In this document: one piece after another, positions 45,331 through 57,956 of the stretch
Numbering within the stretch: the first letter of the stretch is position 1
How the letters are laid out: every line of letters starts with the position of its first letter
Origin: Monarcha castaneiventris obscurior
Taxonomy: Eukaryota > Chordata > Aves > Passeriformes > Monarchidae
Direction of reading: 5' to 3'
Assembly: GCA_026261815.1 (NCBI GenBank)
Contig: JAMPIT010000886.1
Location: 18,882,501 to 18,946,500 of the forward strand
DNA length: 64,000 nt
Position numbers and translations under genes: made by a program
The notes under the pieces: generated by a model
Database searches by the model: none
Seen by the model: only the letters and a program-made list of their open reading frames with translations
Told to the model about the DNA's origin: nothing

Positions 45331-48300
45331 ACAAACCCCTGCTGCAGCCTGTGGTCCTGCTGCACCCATTAAAGGAATAACTGGACCTATCCTCGATGGC
45401 CAGGGGCTTGGCAGAGCAGCTGGGTTTGAACCATCCAGAGCCTATTTGATCCTGCAACCTTGATTAAGATCTTTTTGCAAATGAAGGAAAAAGTCAATTT
45501 CAGGTCCAAAAGCCTTTAAAATTTTTACGTTATTAAGTAATAAGATTTTCAAACTGTTTATTTGCCTATTGATGAAAGAGCAGGGGTATAGCCACTGGCA
45601 GACTTTCAGCTTAATACCTGCTTTTCCAATATCAGAGGAGCTATGATAGCTGTTCAGATCTAGTAGGGGTCCCCATGGACACTGTTTGAAGATCAAATTC
45701 TGTCACTTTTCCTCAGATCAGTTCCTGTCAACCACTGCAGGGACATGGTCACACTAACACAAGTGCCAGATTTTCTGTTTGGCTACAAGCACCAGGGAGT
45801 TGCAGAATCTCTGGCTGACCACAGAAACCTGAGAACAGTGACCCTCAGATAAGAGCAGTACCAGGCAAATGGGAGGCTGATGCACCCCTGGCACTCTGTG
45901 ACATGTGGGGTGTGGGGGGTTACTTAAGTGAAATGTCCTGAGCAGACACTGCCAGCACACTAACACTCGCTAAGGCTGACATCACCCAGCTGAGGTAGCA
46001 GGTCAGTGACAGACCTCATCCAAGGATGGCCTCAGTCTCCAGCACCTCTGATGGCACTTCCTGATGCTCTGCCCCCCACCCCAGCATCTGAGAGGTCATC
46101 AGCTGAGAAATACTCCTGGCTTGCTCAAAGAGATCTCACAGCAGACCTGCTCTGGCATAGGGAAGAGCCTACAAATCTACTATTAAGATGTTCAGAGACC
46201 TAAAAACCATAGCTTTCCTATGAGGGCACAAAGGCCCTTAAAAGAGCAGCTGTGTCCCCAGAACTGATTCATAAACTTCTAGACCCTGACAATATCCCAG
46301 CAATAAGCAGAGAAATGCCACACAGGAGGTCAGGCTGCCATATCATCATCAGAGGAGAGATTTTCACGAGCCTTCATTGCATGTAAGGCCAGGGACAAGG
46401 GCAGTGCTTTCTACAACAGCAGGACACCCTAAGCTCTCAAAAACATTTAGAGGCTCTGGGGCGTCAGGGTTACTTCAGGCTCCCAGTATCAGAGCCAAAA
46501 AGTTTCCTTTACACAGTCCAGAGCATACCTAATTACAGAAGAGAGATAGAAACAAGGGAGAATTAAAAAAGGTAGGTCTCTACTCAACCAAGTATGCTTC
46601 CCTCCCTGAGAGCAGACCATGCATTGCTTTGCCCCCCTTCCCCTCCACAGTACCAGTTATAATAAGTAGTATTCAAATGAATGTGCTTCCCCTTTTCTCT
46701 GGCAGCTGCTTTACCGGCCTTAAACAATGGCCTAAACAACAGAGTTTGAGGCTTAATCTCCAAACCTGCATTACAGTTTTGCTACAGCTCACCCTTTTTC
46801 CTAGCACATATTATCAATACCCTACATACGCACATCCCCCCCCAGTCTTCCAGAAGTTCTACCTCCATAGTCTCCTTTTATAGGAAAGTCCAACTGCTCA
46901 GCTGCCCTCTATTCCCTAGAAATCCCCCTACCTGGAAGGAGGGATAAGGTGCAGCTGAGGCTCAGAGGGGGTCAATCTACATTTCTTTGGCAGAGTAGTT
47001 TCCACCTTGTGCTAATTTCAGCACAAACTCTAAAATGCATGGGCTGAGCCTCTAACTATGCCTGAAAGAAATTTACTATCACGTGTGACTGACCATAGGG
47101 GAATGATCCACCATCTTAGCCTTGCATAGAGGACACCCAGCCCAAGGCTTTTATATACAGATGATTTTGGTAATCCTACCAAACACAGTGTGAAGCGCAG
47201 TTTTAAGAGGGTAGGGACTCTGGTTTTTCTTCCAGAAATCAGAGATTTTATGACTGGGGTTTTTTTTTTTTTCCTTAGATGTTTTCTGAGTTTTGCCCTT
47301 GGAAACTCACTAGTAATTGCTAGTTCCTCAAGAATTCTGCCTTTTGTTCTGTCAAGATAACCCAGCAAAGTGGGAGGAAAACCAGCTCCAAATTAGCATT
47401 TAGCTGATGCTACAAACAACATATTTGGGGCCACCTTCTCCCTGTTATTATATGGCTTAGCACATTTTGAATGTGTGTGCTTTGACTCACCTCAGATGAA
47501 GCCCCAGCTGTGTCTGCTGGTGGTCCAAGCCAGAAGAGTCACTCAGCTCTCCATGACAGGTATCACGTCTAGGGCACACCGTATCTGAGGTCACAAGAGG
47601 ACATGGTAATGGACAGTGTTCCCATTTGTTGGGACATCAAGGGCAGAAATCTCAGAGGACTGAGGGATTTTTTGGAGGTCTTATAACCTCCCTTGAGGCA
47701 CGTAAGGCACTTGCTGCTTTGGTGTTTGGGGAAAGTGGTGGACTTGGTAGGATGCTACTGAAGTCTCCTCTACTACATCATTAATGCAGTTGCTTCGGGA
47801 GAGAAGGGGGTCCCAGTTTAGTGGAAATGCTGACAGAGTCCTGATATCCAGAGGCTTCCTCTGAGAGGAGGACTTTGCTACTGGGGTCAGCTTAGCAAGC
47901 AAGATGCCATTTGATTAGTCAGTTGTTTTTTGGCAGGAGGGCCAGAAATGATTGCAAACTGCAATGCCTTTGGCCAGACATTTGAGAGATTGCCACATTA
48001 TATATTTATTAAAGGAGTGAAGAAATCTGAACTGGATAAAAATAGCAAGGCTTGGATTAGAAAGTGGCTGGCAAATGAGGAACAGAGGTTCACTGTTGCT
48101 TCAGGATGCCTGGTGTTGCCAGGAAATCCTGCACGGTGTGGATATGGGTCTGTTGAGCTGGGGTGGAGGAGACACATAAGCCACAAAACTGGCCTGAGGA
48201 AGCACTACCAGGTCTTTTGGATGATGGCCTGATGTCTTGGTCAAGAGAAGCACTAGTACACCAATGAAATAAACTCTCTCTGGTAGAAGCTGCACACAGA

Positions 48301-49061
48301 TCTGCTCTTTGCAGCCCAGCAAAGTTAGAGGACATACCTTTGGAGGTGAGGTACGCAGTGGGGTCTGCTCTTCTGCCACACAAGATGGGAAGTTCACTCT
48401 CTCAGTGATAGTGAAACAGTACTAATGGTCCTCACAGTACTTATGCTGAAAACAGCTCCATTAAAATGTCCTGTGTGAGACTTTTTTAGTCAAAGGGGAG
48501 TTTTCCTTAAGAACTGATGCTTCCTATCTCCCATGGTGTTTCTAGTATGTACTTAAAATGGAAAAGGGACTGGAAGGCTGGAGGGTCTAGTCTCCTCAAA
48601 CCTGTGTTTTTGCTCCCTCTTCAGACGGGTCGAGTATCCCCCTGTAACGGAGGTTCATTCTCTGGTGCCAGTGTAGTGTTAGTCCAGCTGTCTAAGGAGT
48701 TGCTCCCTGCAGAGTCATCACAAGTGCTACAAAATTGCCCTTTGGGATCCAACACTGGAGTTAATGTCTCGTTCCTACTAGGAAGAAAGCTTCTAGCAGG
48801 CAATGGAAATGGCACACACACTGTGTCTGAGATGCAGTGCTGCCATTTGGAGGGCAGTCACCTCCACTCAGAACAAAGGAGTTACATCTTCAGCACTGCA
48901 AAGACACAAAATGGTTTTATATGTGCACACTTTCCTCTGTCACTTCTTATCACATGTCTGATCTGGAGTCAGTATGGCCAAAATATTGTTCAGATAAATT
49001 GTTTCATAGACTTGGATGCTTCTATTAATATAATGAGTGAAGGCTGCCATCAAGATCAAGG
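45331..49061. other. Intergenic DNA, no gene recognised
   Basis: The sequence includes a T-run near 47260-47273 and a 210-codon open frame starting at 48517. That frame runs into a SINE fossil and has no recognisable domain. Nothing else stands out. Confidence 0.5.
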
Positions 49062-49290
49062 TCTCCATTGTTCAGGGTGCTGTACAGTACCTATACTACA
49101 TTCTGTATCTCCACGCCATGAGACATGCAGTGTCTCCAAAAACTTATAGTCTAAGTAGAATTTGAATGGGGAGGGAGACTGAGGCATGTAAAAGAGGAAT
49201 AATTTATCCATGATCAAAGGCTGAGCTGGAATTAGAAGAGCCTGTGTCCTGGGTGGGATCTGTTATCTCCTCTTAGCATAACCACCTACC
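49062..49290 (-). mobile_element. CORE-SINE/MIR-like fossil, minus strand
   Basis: In order it shows GGTGCTGTACAGTACC, AAAACTTATAGTCTAA, GGGAGACTGAGGCATG and GAGCTGGAATTAGAAGAGCC. This matches the amniote SINE pattern 'gtgctgtacaaacac', 'gagcttacaatctaa', 'gaaactgaggcac', 'cagagctgggattagaaccc'. At about 230 bp it is the fullest fossil SINE in the window. Confidence 0.65.
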
Positions 49291-49711
49291 AATGACTGAC
49301 ACCATCTGTAAATATTCATAATAAAAAGCATCCCAGAACAAGACACGTGTAATTTCTTAGGACATTCTGTTCTTCCTCTAGTTACAATCCACAGGCAGGT
49401 AAGGGCTGTTCCAGCAGCTGCATGCAAGGCTTCAAACGTAGCAAAAACAGGTGGACCGTGGTTTTAAGAATGACTCTTGTCATATGCAATCATCTCTCAG
49501 CACACCCTGTGGTGCTAGTAAAAAAATCCCTTCACAGAGTGCACAGTGTGCATAATTAGCTGGAGTAAGAGCCGAGGCAGCATCGCCACCCTGGAGTCAG
49601 ACAGGGAACTGCAGGTGCAATGTGTCTGAATTACAGATTCCTCTTTGGTCACCCTGATGGCATGAGGTCTGAATTTTGTTGCCTTATTTCTGAAAACTGA
49701 GGAGAGGAAAG

Positions 49712-49731
49712 GTTGGACTCTGTTGGACTCT
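49712..49731. repeat. 10-bp tandem duplication
   Basis: GTTGGACTCT occurs twice head to tail. Confidence 0.75.
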
Positions 49732-50309
49732 GTTTCCAAGCAGACATCTGACAACACAAAGTCTGGGAGTTAGCACATCTTTCACAGTGGCAATGGGTAA
49801 GGATAAAGCTATGTAAAGTACATTATTCTGAAAAATACCACCCTGTGATGGAGAAATATAAACATTTGTATAAAGAAACTATATAAAAAGTTTCTTCTAA
49901 TGTGGTGGTTGGGGTTTTTTGCCACCTCCTCTTGTGGCAATGAATGCTTTGTCCTCCACAAAGTAGGGCTCGTTCCTGCTTTGCATATGTTAATGTGAAA
50001 CCAGTGCAAACTTTGCTGTTGATTTTCATTCTGACACCAGACAGAGGTTCCCATATAAATGCCAATGTTTGGGAAGAGCTGACTTTATACAGGATCCTCT
50101 TGTGCTCCTGAGGTAGTGCCATCCCAGTGTACTGGGGTCTCGGCCCACAGCAACCTCTGGCCAGAAGCCAGGATGTTCTTGCATCTTCTGCTGTAGGGTA
50201 CCTTCCTCCTGAGCAGTGATACGTTGTATGGGCACCCTCAGCTCCCTCTGCTTCTCCTATTAGCAGGCTATACCCTGGTCTGTTTTCAGCTCAGATATAC
50301 CATATGAGA

Positions 50310-50480
50310 CACCATTTGGCGGCCTGAGTCTGGGCAAGTCATTATCTGTGTCATGCCTCAGTTACCAGCCTCTAGTCAACAGCTGACACTTCGTAAGTAT
50401 ACCAAGAGGTTGTAGTAGCCCATGTCCTGGGATGCTGCAGTGATGGAGGTGAGATAAGGATGACTTTGTAAAACATTTAT
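50310..50480 (+). mobile_element. MIR-like SINE fossil, plus strand
   Basis: GAGTCTGGGCAAGTCATTATCTGTGTCATGCCTCAGTTACC closely follows the MIR 'gaccttgggcaagtcacttaacctctctgtgcctcagttt' stretch. The following GGTGAGATAAGGATGAC fits a decayed tail. Confidence 0.55.
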
Positions 50481-53400
50481 ACAAAGCAAGCTTGACTGCT
50501 GTCAGTTGTGACAAATGAACATAAACAGCCAAAAGTTTGTCACCATGTATTGACTCCCCTCAGCAGCACCTGATAGCACAAAGCCATCTTTCCTTTGAGT
50601 GGCAGTCAAAAAAAGCTTATTACTTCTAGCCACAATTCTCTTTCCTTCACTGTCTGCATCTCTGGTCTTTAGGACTCAGGGAAAATCTTGATTAGGACGC
50701 AGACTATGCTCTTTACTTGTAACCAAAATATCTGGTCCATTTAAATGGGAAAAGAAACATCTCCTTCAGAGAGTGTTGTGCTTCAATAAAGCACCTCATC
50801 ACATCACCGTCCACATCAGCGGTGAAACCTTGTCCAGGCTGGCAGTATGAAAGCCGAGGGGCTTGTTCCAAACAGGTAAACAGAAGCGATGCTTTATTAT
50901 TTATGCCTCTTTCTTGGGACACTAATAGAAAGGGTCAGGGTTGTCCAACAACAGTCTGTCTGCAACATTTTCCCAACAACCATCAATAAAAATGCTTCAT
51001 GTTTAAGATTGTGACAGAAAGCCGGACAGTGGCTCTGTCAGCAATGGCATTTGCAAAGGATTGGTGATAGATTTTGTGGTGCCAGTTTATTCTGACCATC
51101 TTGGAGCTGTTTCTTCATCTTGGCTGCCCAATTCAGCCTCCAAGCTCATCATCATCACCATTTATTGGGACTGGCTGACTATTCTGACAAAAGAAATAGT
51201 CCTAGTCAATGCAGATGACACTGGGTAATGCTGGAACTGGAGCCAGATCCTGCACCCTGGGTTTTATGGGGAAGTGATTCAGCTTTCCTTACAGCTCACT
51301 GGGAACCACCGCACCCCATGGGCTGATCTGATGTTCACCACTAAAATGCAGCCACTCCCAAGGTGAAGAGTAGCAACAAGTATTACACGCAAGGCCAAGA
51401 GGAGTTCTTGGCCAAGGACAGAACAAAAAGGATCCAGTATTTTAATGCACAAACACTGAACGTGTGAGATCTCTCAGGCAAACAGCCAGGACCCACACTC
51501 AGCAAGTTTTGGTCAACACAGTGAGGCCCTATATGCCTGCTCAGTCTCACTACCCCCATAATTTCTGGCAAGCCTTTTGACATTGGGTGTTCATTGGAAA
51601 GTCCGATTGCCTGGAGCCTAGGACTGTCAGCTTGCCTTTCATACGAGAGAACAGCATGTTCCCAGCTCTCCCATTTCCAGAAGAAACAAGCCCCAAGAGT
51701 ACCTTAAAGACTTGGACACAAATAGCTCGCACTGTGTATTATTTTCAAACTGGTCTCATGATTTTACAGGTCTGACTCATTCCGGATAAATGCAGAAGGT
51801 TAGTCATGATAGTCAGCTGTAGGCAAAGAGGAAGAACTTCACCAGACTTACCCCAGAGCAGTTTTCATTGCTGTTGTAGGGCAAAGAGCTGAGCCAGATT
51901 TGCTTGCCCCTGACCTTGGGGTTTGTCCCAGGACCTGTCAAGGGCCACACCAGTGAGAAAGTGTGGATACAGATCTGTGCATACCACTGACAGCCTTACA
52001 TCCGGGTTGGTGAGCATCTGCTTGTCCCTGAGCTAAGGCCAGGTGTTGGTAGGAGTCTCGTGGGCTGCCACAGTGGCTGGCTGTGGGAAGTGTGCTGCAG
52101 CACATGGGTGGTGGCTGCACCATGGCTCTGCTGACCCCCACTCGTGGGCACAGCCAGCAGCAGCTCCACACCACTGCTGTGACACAACCGGTCAGAACCA
52201 TCTTTGGACTTCACCTACTCTGAGGCCTCAAGACACTTGGTCTGGAGAAACAGGGAGGAGGAAAGGAGAACTTTTAAGCTTGGATCTTGTGCAGAGCCTG
52301 TTGTCCATGCTGGACATGGCCATGTCTAGCACAGCAGTATTTCCCTGCACCCCTGCAATCCAGGAATGCTCTTCCACAGCAGCGCTGAGCCGCAGCCCAG
52401 CCACAGGCCAGGCTGGGAGCACCATCTGCCGGCTTTGACACGGCAGGCTGGCTCATCAGAGGGACAAATTACAGGGTAACCCAGAGCTGCGTATGCCACT
52501 GCACGGTCATTAGACTGCATAGCAAATTAGAGATGAAAAAGATCACAGGGCCGGACAAATCCCTCAGCTAAACCTCCTCCTGTCAGCCTCACAAAAGGGA
52601 CTCCAAACCAGTCAGTCTTTCTGCACTAGAGCCGAACAAACTGACTTGGGTGAAGGAGATCCAGCTGTAAGTTAGCTGGAGTTACTTAGGGCTTTTGGCA
52701 GAGCTTGTGAACAGTTTCAGTTAAAGAAGTGTGAAGCATGTCACTGGGCAGTCTTCTTAAGGCTTAATTCTTACAGCTCGAAATGTAGTTTTGTTCACAA
52801 ATATTCCTGATGATAATAATATTGAGGGGAGCACTGGGAGCCTGAAAGGGAAACAAAATTTATATCTCTGGTGCAACAGTGGACCTGTTTAAGCAGCTCC
52901 CATGTAGATTTTTCTTGGGTTCCTCAGGTCTGGCAAAGACCCAAACTAACAATTACACCACACTGCTGAACCATCTTCCTGCTGTACCTGCCTCATCCTC
53001 TGGTCCACAGTGCTCCATGTACCTCTCAAATCCATAGCCCTTTCCTCTTCCAGCTGCTAATCCTTCTGGCCAGTACAGAACGAGTCCTCTGCCTTTTTTC
53101 CTTTTTTTGTCATGCCCCAAATCTTCATGTGGAGGGCCAAGCATGTTTCCCCCTTGAGAGGCAGAGCCCTCATGGGTGCTAAAGGGAGGCTCCTTTTGCA
53201 GAGCTGCCCACACTGAGGCCTGTGACATTTATACCCCATGACCCCGATCTTGTCTGTGGTGGCCCAAGCAAGGCTCTCTGAAGGATGTTGGCTGTGTCCA
53301 GGATGAGCAGTAGCATATGGCCTGGGCTCCTGGTCCCCAAAGGGCTGTGCTGGGGTGCACTGCAGATGCCACTCCATATGGGACTCAGGCTTTCCTTTGG

Positions 53401-56400
53401 GGTGCACAAGGACAGGAGTGATGTGTGGCTGGTGAGCTGCCAGGGTGTGTTGCTAGACCTGGGAGCTCAGAATGGTCTCTCTCACCTCCAGGGGTTATCT
53501 CACCAACTGCTAGCCAGCCAGGAATGTGCTTTCACTTGCTCAGTCCTGCTCCTTCCTGGTGTGCTGTACATAATTTCCCTCCCACCTCCACTGTCCTTTC
53601 TCTCCAAGCTGATCCTGCTTATCCTTTAGCAGCACACCACCATCTCACTTTCCTTTCATTTTCATCCCCACATCCACCTCTCAGAACTTCTGTCCCTTTC
53701 CCTCTCACAGCTCTCAGCTGCCTAGTTTGTGAATGCTGGAAAAAGATGTGCTGGGCTCGTACTTGCTTTCTGAACTCTCAAAATAAATACTTTTTTTGGC
53801 CAAGACAGCATGAGCCTGTGCAAGTCACTTTCACAGCAAGACCATTCCTCTAGTACTGTAACTGAGAATATGTGATAAAGGAATCATTGTAGCTCATACT
53901 GAGGATGAACCAGAGATTTTGAAGTGCCCTAAACTCACTTGCTGTGGGGCACAGGCAACTTCTATGTACCATTACTAAAGAGGATGTTTCCCTACAGATC
54001 GTTGCCTTCCCCTTGAAACTGGCTGCCTTGAATATCAGATGGAGGCTGGGGCCAGCCTAGGATGCAGGGCACTGGATCCATCCCCTAACCACTGCCTGGC
54101 TTGCTCCAGGCCACTGTTTTGTAACCTGTAAAAAGGAGAAAAGTGGGGAGCTGTTTCACTGACGTATTTTCACTGCAAGTGGAAAATGCTCTGCAGGTGT
54201 CCTTGCCTTGAACCCTGAAGCAACCCTCTATAGCCATTGCAACAATTCTGACCCTTCTGATGTGATTTTCCTTAAGCTTTTCTCTAGCAAATGAAGAACA
54301 GCCTAAGCCTCTGACCCTTCTGCCTTCTCTGCAGCTCGGCAGAAGTCACTTCCTATGATGTGTGATGGATGTGTCCACAGTTCACTGCAGTGGACAAGGA
54401 TCCACCGAGCTGTCCCTGCATGAACCCTACAGAGAACCTACAAATGTGAGGGTACTTTCAATACTGGTAAAGCACAAGCAGACCTCACAGGAGGCTGCCC
54501 TGCGTGTGTCACCCACGCAGAGAGCAGCGTTAGGGAACAGCATTAGGTTACAAAATCAAGCTTACAGCAAAGAGGGCACACTGCTGTTGGCGTGTTCGGG
54601 TGTGTCAATACTGTCTTTAATGGCACAATCTGTCTGATACAGCTAAACACAAAAATAAACAGAGAGGCTTCTGGGTATACCAGCACCTTTCTTGCCTTTT
54701 CAGGCCAAAATGCTAAATATCCTGTATTTGCTTCCATTGCATGCCATTCGATCTCATGAAAGCTATTGCATTTCCCCAGCCTTTATTTGGCTTTATTTCT
54801 GGAGCCACTTGACTGAAGAAGCAGAATAGCACAGGACATGTTCAGCACAGGGTTGTGAACAACATGTACACCTTCTTGGGGTGCTGGTGGATATTTTGAC
54901 AGGCTTTAGACACTATTGAAGCTACATTTAGCTGGTCCAAAAGGCAAAGCTGCAGTCAAGTGGATTGAAATTCATTTACTGCACTGGAAGCTGGACCTTC
55001 CTGAGACTATTTCAGCCCTTTCAGGTTTGAATTCTGTGTGCTGCCTAGACAAGATTAATTTCCTTTTATTTTGATCTCATACCTTTTACACATCTTTTAA
55101 CAAAAGAAATGTTGAATTCTTTCTTGACCTTTTTAATGGCCTTTTTGTTTTGACAAATCTGTCCTTTGGGCACTTTGCATTGACACCAAGGAACTTTTGA
55201 GATATCTGTGAGCCAGACTTGAAATTATTACCCCCACTTCTTAACCTCTCTTTTCATATCCATCAGTTGCATTGGTATTGGAGTGGAAGGCAGCAGTAGT
55301 GTTAAAGGCCTTATTTTTCACTTTTTCTCTGGTTTTCGTGACTACTTGTACAAGTTCTTTTACAGTAGTTCAGATTTTCTCTGTACTCTGGAAATTAAAG
55401 CTAGACATATTATATTAAAATTTTGTTTTGTTTTTTCTTTTTTTAGAGCAAACTGGAAACAGTTATTGCAGATGCTGGCAGGTTCTCTATCTGCTGTTAT
55501 CCCCAAGCCCTGCCTGCCATTCTGGGAGATGAACAAATAGTCAAGCACGCATTACAGTACTCAGTGCAAAAGTCAGAAGATATCTGTATTGGCCAGCGGG
55601 TCAAGTGGGGTAAGGTACCAGTCCCGGCCATAAAATGTATTTTACTGCTCTCTGCATCCATTTAGTAAATTTACAGAGCTTTTGTCAGTAACAATAACAA
55701 AATTTGAGGAACAATATAAAACAATTTTGCATCCCATTTCTTTAGATAGTGCTTCATAGAATCTTTTAAACAGCTTTAGAGAACTGCAATTAAATACTCT
55801 GAAACATGTTGGGGACGGTTTTGTTTCAGACTTTGCCTCCAGGTTCTTTGGTTTGAAAAACGTGTTTGTTTCCAGGAAAGTGAGCATTGCATTTAATTGG
55901 AATTAGATGTTGGCAGAGGAGGCTGATGTTTCCAAAGTTGCTGGTGCTTCTGTGAGCTTGAAGAAAGGCCTGGCTGCCTCTTGCAACAGTTAATAAAAAC
56001 GATTAATTGCATCTATTTATTTTGGATCCACTTCCTATTAATTTTTTCCTACTTTTTGTAATCTTCTTACTTAATATGTCTCAGAGTAACAAAAACAGCT
56101 CACCCCAGTGAACCCAGTGGCGTCCTTCCTTTCCAATTGGTCAAGAAATGCCTGAAGTGTTGCATGATTTCAAAACACTGTTGCTGCCGGACCTGAGAAA
56201 TGTGAACACTCCAGTTCAAGAGCCCTGAAATAGGCAGCTGAAGACTTACAAGAAACAGCTGAAAATTCTTCCCCTTCCTACCATCAGAAGTGGATGCCAA
56301 GTGCAGGATGGTGGCATCTCCGGCATCTCACCAGCACTGTCCCAGTGGGACTGAGCCCCTTGGCAGCCCCTCAGCTCCCCTGAGGCAGCATCAGCCTCTG

Positions 56401-57870
56401 CAGCTCCTCCCTACACCGAGAGCAGGGCAGCCTGGGAGGGGGAGCACAGCCACCTCCACTACCATGAAATAGACCACCAAAATCATTAAACTGTGCTAAA
56501 CATCACAGCACTGAAATTTTGTTCCAATATAATTAATAAATAGTATTCTTAAAAAATAATTTAGTAATAAATAAAGGGCTCATTTCCCTCACCTTTCAGT
56601 TTCTGGGGTTTTATCTTTACTAGACAAATTTTCAAGCTTTTTCTCAGCATACATAACACCTTAGTTTTTAAAATGCTCAGGGCTTCAGGAGCTGGGGCTT
56701 TAATGAGTGCAAATACCATCAGCCTTGCTGTAATAGGACACAGCTGGGGGCACAGCTGGCCCTGGGATAAATTGCTGGCACCTGCATTTTCTCCTCCTCC
56801 AGGTACCCACAAACTGCCCAGCCAGCCTTGGGGGTGAGGGGGTGCCCTGGCTGGCTGGGCAGTGCTCTGGGTGAAGGTAGTGTTTTGCCAGCAATGTCCT
56901 ATGTGCCATGCCTGGACAGGGCTCCCTGACTTGAGTACAGCTGTGTGAGATGGCCAAAATCCATCAGAGAGCAAATCTCTGCCAGGCAGGTTTCCTTTCC
57001 TGAGACTGTGCAACCCAGGAGGGACATTTGTCCACCTGAAGGGTCCCCAAGCAAAGCTCAGCCTCCTGCCAGCCCTGCCTGATGGCTCAGCCACACGGTC
57101 TCAGTCCTCTTCAGATCCTGCCTGGGTCCAGCCCTTCTGCTTGGCAGCTGGCCCTGGGTGAAATGAGTTTTACTGGTCTCAGCCCCTGTTTTGGCTGATC
57201 ATGTCCACAGCACAAAATTCAATTGTTTAGTGTGGAGAAGATCTTCCTATGGCTTTGGGACATGGTGATACAACTGGTCATGTTGATTTTGGGTCATCAG
57301 GGTATCTGTGATGGGTGCTGTGACAGTAATTGGGATGTCCCTCATGGCCAGCTGCCATGGGCTGGATGCACTTCTAAGCAGCTCCAGCAGCTGTTGGCCT
57401 GGGGTAAGCCCTCAGTGAGAGACTGCTAACTCTTCCAAACCAAAGACCCCTCCCATGGACTTTATAGGAAATGCCAAAAGCAAAAAATTAAGGGGGAATA
57501 GGAAGGTTTAGTCAGAGGCCTTTCTCCTGGGGTGAGGATGGCCTGATGCAAACAGGAGGTGGGAAGAAAGAGCAGGTCACCATGATGAAGGAGAAGCAGA
57601 TGGAGGTAGGAACTGGCCCTGATCCTCCTTAAACTTCTGAGGGAGACTGAGGCAGAGACAATGATCACGTATCTGTGACCTAAGCAGCAGACACAGCCTG
57701 AACCCAATCCCCCCATCCCAGACCACCCAGTGCACCCCAGCTCAGTGGTGTCTCCAAGGCAGGAGGAGGAGAGGACACTCCAAAAGCAGCCCTTCCAGTT
57801 GCCTTTGCCGGGAATGGAGAGCCAGGGCAGTGCTGGTGGAGATTGAATCTAGTGATTACTTTAAGGGATT
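50481..57870. other. Intergenic DNA, no gene recognised
   Basis: The sequence alternates between mid-GC and AT-rich segments. Open frames are short and overlap on both strands. No RNA gene, promoter island or obvious repeat is seen. Confidence 0.5.
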
Positions 57871-57878
57871 TGCTGTCT

Positions 57879-57956
57879 CTTTCTTTATCCCTTTCTCTCT
57901 CTTTTTTTTTCTTTCTCTTTTTTTCCCCCCTTTTCCCTCCCTCTTATCCCTTTCGT
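57879..57956. repeat. Polypyrimidine tract (C/T-rich)
   Basis: Nearly 80 bases are almost purely C and T, with CTTT, TCTC and long T and C runs. Such tracts can form triplex (H-DNA) structures. Confidence 0.85.
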
